A program made the position numbers and the translations under genes. Shown piece after piece: positions 14,838-21,049 of a stretch of 33,963 bases of DNA. The number at the start of each line of letters is the position of its first letter. The first letter of the stretch is position 1. Origin of the DNA: Spirochaetaceae bacterium. Its GTDB lineage: Bacteria > Spirochaetota > Spirochaetia > DSM-27196 > SLAA01. Location of the stretch: assembly GCA_007695055.1 (NCBI GenBank), contig REEM01000126.1, forward strand, positions 1-33,963, in the 5' to 3' direction. The notes beneath the pieces are model-generated. The model was not told where the DNA came from. It did no database searches and saw nothing but the letters and a program-made list of their open reading frames with translations.

Positions 14838-16366
14838 GTTCACTTCTTGATACCTTTGGTGTTCTCAGTGTGTTCTTCTGGAATGCACCGGTGCTTGTGG
14901 TGCTGGTTCTCTGGATTACTGCTTGTCTCACGGCGTTGCTCCCGAGCAAAGGGACATGGCTGCCGGGAGGCTTTGCGTTGGCCGCCCACTTCCTGGCACT
15001 GATTCTCACCGGCTACCTCGCTTGGGCGGTCTTGAGCTACGGCGAAATTCGTTACGCTCTTGGTGGGTGGTTGGCTCCGTGGGGCATTGAGTTCTTGGTG
15101 ACTCGACTTTCGGTATTTATGCTCATTACCATTTTCTCGGTCAGCACGCTCATTGTGATCTATTCTCTGGCCGATCTTCCTCACGATATAGAAACTCATC
15201 TGCTTGGTGGCTACTACACTCTCTACCTCTTACTCGTGGGTTCTTTGGCCGGACTGTGTGTGACGAACGACCTCTTTAACATGTTTGTACTCATGGAAGT
15301 GGCCGCTATTGGGGCCTGTGGGATCATTGCGGTGAAGGGTGGCCCGGAATGCACCGAGGCGAGTCTCAAGTACATGATTCTTAGCTGTTTGGGAACCGCG
15401 GGAATCCTGTTAGCAACCGCACTGCTGTACAAGTTAACCGGACATTTGAATATTGACTACATCGCCGCAGGTATGGGTACCGCGGTTGTGCGCTATCCCA
15501 TTAACTCCATGGTTGCCTTGGCGCTGTTCTCGGTTGGGTTCATTGTAAAGGCCGCACTCTTTCCCTTGCATGTATGGTTGCCGGATGCGCATAGTTCCGC
15601 GCCGTCTCCCTCGAGCGCTGTGCTTTCCGGGCTCGTGATCAAGGTCTACGCGGTGCTCTATTTGCGGATTCTCGTTCATGTGTATACACCGGCGGTCTTC
15701 AAGATAGTGCCGGTCAATGAGCTCATTCTTATTCTGGCATCAATCTCAATCATCGTCGGATCACTCTATGCCATGGCTCAAACCGACATTAAGCGTATGC
15801 TCGCCTACTCAAGCATTGCGCAGATTGGGTACGTCTTTCTGGGAATTGGGCTCATGCACCCAACCGGCCTCACCGGCGGACTTCTGCACATTTTTAATCA
15901 CGCAATGATGAAGTCCATGTTGTTCCTTTCCGCCGGAGCAGTCATTTATTGTACCGGCATTCGCTCCATTAAAGACATGAAGGGAATTGGTCTTCAGATG
16001 CCGCTCGCTATGTCTGCCTTCACAGTTGGTGCCATGGCTATGGTGGGAATTCCAGCAACCAACGGCTTTATCAGCAAACTGTATCTGGCAATGGGGACAC
16101 TGGAAGCAGGCCGTCCGGTTTACCTGGGCGTGATTCTGATGAGTAGTTTGCTCAACGGAATTTACTATCTCCCCATTGCAATTGGAGCCTTTTTTGGGCA
16201 GCAGGACCCTGAGTCGTGGCCAGCGAACCGCGGTGACTGTAAGCGCCTACCACTGAGCATGGCGCTGCCACTCATTATCCTGGCTGTTGGATGTCTATTT
16301 TTTGGGATATTCCCACGCCACATGTTGGTACTCATTGAAGGTACCGTCGCCACCATTTTCCCCTAA
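14834..16366 (+). CDS. mrpD: Mrp/Mnh antiporter subunit D (NuoL/M/N family), copy 1
   Basis: This 510-residue protein has about 14 membrane segments and the proton_antipo_M domain. Key residues seen are Glu in NMFVLMEVAAIG (TM5), Lys in FIVKAALFPLHVWLPDAHSSAPSPSSAVLSG, Lys in SGLVIKVYAVLY, the IKRMLAYSSIAQIGY segment, and Lys in ATNGFISKLYLA (TM12). These are the conserved proton-path residues of MrpD/ND5-like pumps. The length matches MrpD. The ATG overlaps the mrpC stop by 4 nt. Its TAA overlaps the TAG of the convergent minus-strand gene (16363-16366). Whether it exchanges Na+ or is driven by another enzyme cannot be told from sequence. Confidence 0.9.
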   Translation: MSSLLDTFGVLSVFFWNAPVLVVLVLWITACLTALLPSKGTWLPGGFALAAHFLALILTGYLAWAVLSYGEIRYALGGWLAPWGIEFLVTRLSVFMLITIFSVSTLIVIYSLADLPHDIETHLLGGYYTLYLLLVGSLAGLCVTNDLFNMFVLMEVAAIGACGIIAVKGGPECTEASLKYMILSCLGTAGILLATALLYKLTGHLNIDYIAAGMGTAVVRYPINSMVALALFSVGFIVKAALFPLHVWLPDAHSSAPSPSSAVLSGLVIKVYAVLYLRILVHVYTPAVFKIVPVNELILILASISIIVGSLYAMAQTDIKRMLAYSSIAQIGYVFLGIGLMHPTGLTGGLLHIFNHAMMKSMLFLSAGAVIYCTGIRSIKDMKGIGLQMPLAMSAFTVGAMAMVGIPATNGFISKLYLAMGTLEAGRPVYLGVILMSSLLNGIYYLPIAIGAFFGQQDPESWPANRGDCKRLPLSMALPLIILAVGCLFFGIFPRHMLVLIEGTVATIFP

Positions 16367-18450
16367 GGATGCTGGAACACAAAGAACACCACCAGAAAGA
16401 GGGTAATGAGAAAGGCCACCAGCAGGGCGGCGGTGTTGATGTTGCGGTTGCTCCAAAGACTGGATCTATGGACCGCCCCGCTGTGGCTCCTGTCCTCCGA
16501 CGCCCCGGAGAGCTTTCCGGGAATGTCGGACCCACCTTCATACAAACCCAACAAGAGTTTCTCCAGGCTACCGACCGAGCGTATTAAGCGGTGGAACAGG
16601 CTTGCAATGCCGGTGAAGAGTGTGTAATTGACTCCAGCGTCGAGGTAGGTGTGCATGTATGTGCAAATACGAAACCCAGCATGTGCGAGTGGCTGATAGA
16701 CAAGCGCTTCCACACTCAACCACGCAGGAAGTTCCGGCAAGCGGACCGTTGAGACCTTCTTTACCTGGGCGAGTCGCCCATGCCGCAGTAGCTCGAACAG
16801 CCCAATGTAATTGCCAACCGGATAGATCACCGCCGTTAAGGCAAAAACAATGAGCATAGCTCGGATATCTGGCCACACAAAGAACTCAAGCCCGGTAATG
16901 TATGTGCCTATGTTATAGGGGTCAAAGGCAAAGCCGGCCATAGCGGGTGTCACGAGCCCCTGATACAACACCTGTGGAAAAAGGCCAATCAGGAGAACAA
17001 TAGCCGCGAAAACCACAGGTATGATCCGGGCGCTTATGTGTTGTTTGTAGCCCTTGTTTGCAAAGGCGGCGCTTGTTGGGCCCAGGAATAACCCACGAAA
17101 GAGTTTAATGAAGTAGCAGATGGTCAGGGCGCTGGTGAGCACAAAGATCTTTTCTGCCCAGAAGAGGCTGGGTAGATGGCTGTAGTGATACGCCTTTTCT
17201 ATGGCATGGTGAACCAAGGTCTTGCTTGCGTATCCGTTAAAGCCTGGGACACCTGCAATTCCGGCTGCAGCAACAACAAAGGTCACGGTCAGCAAGGGAA
17301 AGACGCGGGCCATGCCGCGGACGCGGTCAATGTCTAACTCATGGGTATGAATGTAGATAGCGCCTACCATGATAAAAAGACCAGCTTTAAAGAATGCGTG
17401 GTTAATGATGTGATACAGTGCTCCGACAAAACCCATGGCTCCGTCGGTACCTAAGAAGGCAGCCGACCCTATGGCCAAAAGGATGTACCCCATCTGACTT
17501 ACACTGGAGTAAGCCAAGGTCTTCTTGGCCATGGTCTGTTGGAGTGCCAAGAAGGCACCAAAGAACATGGTGAGCACGCCCATCCAGATCAGAACATAGC
17601 CTGAGCTTGAGGCAGCGGTCGAAAAGAACACATGCTCACTCCCGCTATCGACCGGCCCCGGGGCTGAGAACACCTCTATCAGCACTCGCAGTATGCCGTA
17701 TGCCCCAACCTTAATCATGATTCCCGACAAAAGGGCGCTTGCTGGAGCCGGTGCAACCGGATGGGCCCGGGGTAGCCAAATGTGCAGCGGCACCATACCG
17801 GCCTTCACACCAAAGCCAATGACAAACAGGGCAATTACCAGAAACTGATTCATTCCGCTTGCGGCAATTTCAGGTAGAAGCGGTCGAATGTCGGTGTGCC
17901 CCAGATGGTACTGCATGAGAATGATTGCGAATAACAGTACCAAGCCGCCAGCTACACCCAGGCGAATGAACAGGTCGCCCGCCTTCATGGACTCCGGATC
18001 CTGCTCATGCACAACCAGGACATAGGAGCTAAAGGTCATGAGCTCAAAGAAAACAAACAGGGTGAGAAAGTCGCCTGCCGTTACAACGCCAATGCAGCCG
18101 CCCAAGGTGAACACCAATAGCGAGTAAAAGCGGGTCTGGGCGTGAGCGTGTGCCATATACGCCCTGCAAAAGACAGTTGCCAGTAACCAGACAAAGCCAA
18201 TGAGGACCGCAAAAACAAACCCTGCACCGTCAACACGGAAGTTAAGCGCCAGCCCGATGGTAGGTATGGGGTAGGAGCTGTGTAGAGCACCGGAACCCAG
18301 CAAAGGATAGAGCGAAATCAGCACCCCCAGACTGCTTGCAACAAGGAGCGTTGCAACGATGTCCCGGGTCAGCGGCCTTTTCCGCAGTGCTGCAATGAGA
18401 AAGGCTCCAAACATGGGAAGGAGGGTGGCAACCAGGGGTAGGTGATACAC
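16363..18450 (-). CDS. Mrp-type proton antiporter large subunit with C-terminal extension (NuoL/MrpD family)
   Basis: This 695-residue protein has a ~500-residue MrpD/NuoL-like core. Motifs include FVFFELMTFSSYVLVVHEQDPESMKAGD (TM5 Glu), GFGVKAGMVPLHIWLPRAHPVAPAPASALLSG (TM7 Lys and the following helix), MAKKTLAYSSVSQMGY and GFNGYASKTLVHHA (TM12 Lys). It continues past the MrpD end with ~190 residues holding extra hydrophobic stretches, a hydrophilic domain and a final membrane helix (ALLVAFLITLFLVVFFVFQHP). This size sits between MrpD (~490) and MrpA (~800). The GTG start at 18450 lies 3 nt after the upstream mrpD-like stop. It is probably an MrpA or MrpD homologue; the extension's role is unknown. 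Confidence 0.85.
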   Translation of the reverse strand: MYHLPLVATLLPMFGAFLIAALRKRPLTRDIVATLLVASSLGVLISLYPLLGSGALHSSYPIPTIGLALNFRVDGAGFVFAVLIGFVWLLATVFCRAYMAHAHAQTRFYSLLVFTLGGCIGVVTAGDFLTLFVFFELMTFSSYVLVVHEQDPESMKAGDLFIRLGVAGGLVLLFAIILMQYHLGHTDIRPLLPEIAASGMNQFLVIALFVIGFGVKAGMVPLHIWLPRAHPVAPAPASALLSGIMIKVGAYGILRVLIEVFSAPGPVDSGSEHVFFSTAASSSGYVLIWMGVLTMFFGAFLALQQTMAKKTLAYSSVSQMGYILLAIGSAAFLGTDGAMGFVGALYHIINHAFFKAGLFIMVGAIYIHTHELDIDRVRGMARVFPLLTVTFVVAAAGIAGVPGFNGYASKTLVHHAIEKAYHYSHLPSLFWAEKIFVLTSALTICYFIKLFRGLFLGPTSAAFANKGYKQHISARIIPVVFAAIVLLIGLFPQVLYQGLVTPAMAGFAFDPYNIGTYITGLEFFVWPDIRAMLIVFALTAVIYPVGNYIGLFELLRHGRLAQVKKVSTVRLPELPAWLSVEALVYQPLAHAGFRICTYMHTYLDAGVNYTLFTGIASLFHRLIRSVGSLEKLLLGLYEGGSDIPGKLSGASEDRSHSGAVHRSSLWSNRNINTAALLVAFLITLFLVVFFVFQHP

Positions 18451-18453
18451 CAG

Positions 18454-19926
18454 TTACAATCCCCCGTTCATGAGCATTGCAGCGGTGAACTGGGATAGTT
18501 GATACAAAATGTTCAGCGGTGAGACCCCAAAAACAAAGCACGCGGCTGCAAGTATGAGAATAGGCCACAGCATAAGTTTGGATGTTTCATCACGCTTCAT
18601 TTCATGAGTATCCCCAAAGAAAGCAATGATAATGATTGGGAGGTAGTACAAACCGTTGAGCAGACTACTAAGCAGGAGCACTCCAACATAGGCAACATGC
18701 TCCCCGTCGAGTGCCCCCAGGGCAAGGTTCCACTTGCTGAGGAATCCGTTCAAGGGCGGTATACCAATCATTGCAAGCGCGGCCACCGAGAAGGCGGCAA
18801 AGGTGTACGGCATTTTGGTACCGAACCCGGCCATCTTGCGAACATCGCGCTCTCCGGTCTTATGAATAATGGCACCAGCACAGAGGAAGAGACAGCTCTT
18901 CATAAAGGCGTGGGAAAAGATATGGAAAATTGCGCCCACAATTGCTGTCTCGCGTAGGACTGAAAGCCCCAGGAGCACGTAGCCCATCTGGCCGATGCTG
19001 GAATAGGCCAGCCGTCTTTTGAGTTCAAACTGAGTCAGGGCCACCGCCGACCCCAGAATGATAGTAATAATTCCCAACACCGCCATGATGTGAATCCAGC
19101 CGGTCTCAATGAGGAGCTCCGGAGAAAACACCGTGAACACGACGCGGAATAGTCCATAGGCGCCGGTCTTGAGCATGATTCCGGAGAGCAGCGCACTCGC
19201 CGGGGCAGGCGCGACAGGATGAGCGTCGGGCAACCAGACATGGAGCGGAAACATACCGGCCTTCATTCCGAAACCAACAAGGAAGGCAATGAAGGTGGCC
19301 AGTGCAAGGCCAGAGGGTTCGGTTATGAGGGTGCCAGCGTCAAGACTCAACGACCCAGAGATCTCATAGGTGTTAATGACCCCCAACAAAAGGCTCAGAC
19401 CACCAATGATTGTGACAATAATGTACTTATACCCAGCCTTAAGCGCCTCGGCGGTTTCCTCATGAACGACCAGTACATAGGCAATCACCGACATCAACTC
19501 AAAGAAGATAAACAGGGTAAAGAAGTCACCAGCGGTGAAAATTCCAATGCACGAGCCGAGCGTCAGAGTCAGGGTTGAGTAATAGCGGTTTTGGGAGTGA
19601 CCGTGCTTCATGTAGGACAGCGAATAGATTGTGGCAAGCATCCAGACAAAGGAGGAAATGAGTACAAGACACAGACTCAGCAGGTCAACCCGGAAGGAGC
19701 CTACAAAGCCGAGTCCAGGCAGTATTTCAAACAGTTCGAATACAAGGAGCTCGCCACGGATGACGGCAGGATACATTGCGGCCGCTGCGACAAAGGTTAC
19801 AACGGTCGTGAGCACTACCAGGTGGTCTCGCAGACGAGTTGACTCACGGGCTACGTATGCTACCCCAATTGTCATCAGCATAGGGAAGAGCGTGACAAAA
19901 ACGGGCAACAACGATGTGGTTCGCAC
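18454..19926 (-). CDS. mrpD: Mrp-type proton antiporter subunit D (NuoM/MrpD family), copy 2
   Basis: This 490-residue protein matches the usual MrpD length. It has about 14 membrane segments and the pump residues: Glu in FFELMSVIAYVLVVHEETAEALKAGYKY, Lys in GFGMKAGMFPLHVWLPDAHPVAPAPASALLSGIMLKTGAYG, LKRRLAYSSIGQMGYVLLG, and Lys in LNGFLSKWNLALGAL (TM12). The start is a GTG at 19926 with AGGAGAG upstream. It directly precedes the 695-residue subunit with a 3-nt gap. It differs clearly from the plus-strand MrpD and is closer to the 695-residue partner in the TM5-TM8 region. A TACAAT box (minus 19981-19976) could be its -10, with a weak -35. Confidence 0.88.
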   Translation of the reverse strand: MRTTSLLPVFVTLFPMLMTIGVAYVARESTRLRDHLVVLTTVVTFVAAAAMYPAVIRGELLVFELFEILPGLGFVGSFRVDLLSLCLVLISSFVWMLATIYSLSYMKHGHSQNRYYSTLTLTLGSCIGIFTAGDFFTLFIFFELMSVIAYVLVVHEETAEALKAGYKYIIVTIIGGLSLLLGVINTYEISGSLSLDAGTLITEPSGLALATFIAFLVGFGMKAGMFPLHVWLPDAHPVAPAPASALLSGIMLKTGAYGLFRVVFTVFSPELLIETGWIHIMAVLGIITIILGSAVALTQFELKRRLAYSSIGQMGYVLLGLSVLRETAIVGAIFHIFSHAFMKSCLFLCAGAIIHKTGERDVRKMAGFGTKMPYTFAAFSVAALAMIGIPPLNGFLSKWNLALGALDGEHVAYVGVLLLSSLLNGLYYLPIIIIAFFGDTHEMKRDETSKLMLWPILILAAACFVFGVSPLNILYQLSQFTAAMLMNGGL

Positions 19927-20064
19927 TTTGCTCTCCTAACATCGCCTTCTTGTTTATGAAGCAGGGTCTTAGGGCATTGTATACCGTAGTGCTGAAATGT
20001 GAAGAGAAAAAAAGGAAAACATATTGATTTATAAAAATCGATATTGGTGTTTCGCCGGAGCCGG

Positions 20065-20271
20065 CTACCCGTCTTGGTCCTTGTTCTGTTGCTCCTCACC
20101 ATTGTCGGCCGTGGTCTCGGACTCTTCTAACTCGAAGTCGGGGCAACCTGGGATCCGTTCCCCGGAGCCATTCTCAGACACCTTACGACAGTAGTACATG
20201 TGGTTGCGAATTCGAATGAAGAGCACAATTCCCACAAAGAGGATTCCCACAAGCAGCAGTGCGTACGTCAT
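20065..20271 (-). CDS. Small single-span membrane protein with acidic tail
   Basis: This 68-residue protein has one N-terminal membrane helix (TYALLLVGILFVGIVLFIRI) followed by a short cytosolic segment with two cysteines (YYCRKVSENG...IPGCPDFELEESE) and an acidic C-terminus (DNGEEQQNKDQDG). I recognise no family. It has no ribosome site; a TATAAT box lies 7 nt before the ATG with TTGTAA 18 bp further upstream, suggesting a leaderless mRNA. The gap to the mrpD-like gene downstream is 138 nt, so linkage to the antiporter is plausible but uncertain. It could be a spurious frame, but the strong promoter and membrane-helix-plus-acidic-tail composition favour a real gene. Confidence 0.5.
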   Translation of the reverse strand: MTYALLLVGILFVGIVLFIRIRNHMYYCRKVSENGSGERIPGCPDFELEESETTADNGEEQQNKDQDG

Positions 20272-20278
20272 ACTAAGA

Positions 20279-20308
20279 ATTATACCACTATTTTTTTCAC
20301 GATTACAA
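20279..20308 (-). promoter_or_regulatory. Promoter of the small single-span protein, 7 nt before ATG
   Basis: Minus-strand TTGTAA (20308-20303) and a perfect TATAAT (20284-20279) are spaced 18 bp apart. Predicted +1 is about 20272, one nt before the ATG at 20271. It is divergent from, and close to, the promoter of the YqgE-family gene. Confidence 0.55.
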
Positions 20309-20325
20309 CAAGCTCAACAAGCGGC

Positions 20326-20354
20326 TTGGAAAAACTATTGAGCCCGGGTATACT
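20326..20354 (+). promoter_or_regulatory. Promoter of the YqgE-family gene, 7 nt before ATG
   Basis: TTGGAA (20326-20331) and TATACT (20349-20354) are spaced 17 bp apart. Predicted +1 is about 20361, one nt before the ATG at 20362. No Shine-Dalgarno site lies in the 7-nt interval, so a leaderless message is suggested. Confidence 0.5.
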
Positions 20355-20361
20355 CATAGCT

Positions 20362-21015
20362 ATGACTGCAAAACGCAGTCAATTTGTGGGAGGCGAGGTG
20401 CAGCCAAACAGTTTTGAGGGCGATATACCGGTACCGGACTCGCTTGCCGGACACTTTCTCATTTCCGAGACAGATCTCCTGGATCCGAACTTCTTTCGCA
20501 CCGTAGTACTCATGACCGACCATGGTGCAGCAGGAGCATTTGGGCTGGTGGTGAACCGCAAGTCCACGGCTGGCCTGAAGGATCTTATACCTGACTTTGA
20601 GAACGACCCGGCCGGAGATATTCCGGTGTATGTCGGTGGACCGGTTGAGCAGCAGTATTTATTTGTTCTGCATTCAGGTATACCGACTCGATTTCGGAGC
20701 GACCACTCGGTAAGTCCTACGCCGGGTGTGATATTTGAGCCGCTTACTGAACCGCTTGTTCACTTTCTCCGCGATGAATGGCGTGCTATCCCGCTTGAGG
20801 ATCGCCCCAAAATTCACCTCTTTGCTGGTTATTCCGGTTGGGGCCCCTTACAGCTGGAAAGCGAGCTTGAGGCGGGCGCATGGTATATTCACCGCGCAAC
20901 GGCCGACATTGTGTTTCACGCCGACCCCGAGAAGGGCTGGCACGACGCTCTGTCCAAGAAAGGGCCGCTCTACAAGATCATAGCCGAGACTGGCATCCGA
21001 CCATCCATGAACTAG
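20362..21015 (+). CDS. YqgE/AlgH (UPF0301) family protein
   Basis: This 217-residue protein matches the UPF0301 family: LAGHFLISETDLLDPNFFRTVVLMTDHGAAGAFGLVVNRKS near the start, then PVYVGGPVEQQYLFVLHS, and the late FAGYSGWGPLQLESELEAGAWYIHRATADIVF. The biochemical role of the family is not established (it was once called AlgH). The N-terminus before LAGHFL is ~25 residues longer than E. coli YqgE. ATG at 20362 is supported by a promoter 7 nt upstream; a longer frame from 20200 would run back through the divergent small gene and is rejected. It converges with treY, separated by 34 nt. Confidence 0.9.
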   Translation: MTAKRSQFVGGEVQPNSFEGDIPVPDSLAGHFLISETDLLDPNFFRTVVLMTDHGAAGAFGLVVNRKSTAGLKDLIPDFENDPAGDIPVYVGGPVEQQYLFVLHSGIPTRFRSDHSVSPTPGVIFEPLTEPLVHFLRDEWRAIPLEDRPKIHLFAGYSGWGPLQLESELEAGAWYIHRATADIVFHADPEKGWHDALSKKGPLYKIIAETGIRPSMN

Positions 21016-21023
21016 ATCGGTGT

Positions 21024-21036
21024 GCGGCCAGGCCGC
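21024..21036. terminator. Short GC hairpin between convergent yqgE-type and treY genes
   Basis: GCGGC-CAG-GCCGC forms a 5-bp stem in the 34-nt space between the two converging stop codons. It lacks a T-run on either strand, so any terminator role is weak. Confidence 0.3.
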
Positions 21037-21049
21037 GACCTGAGTGTGC

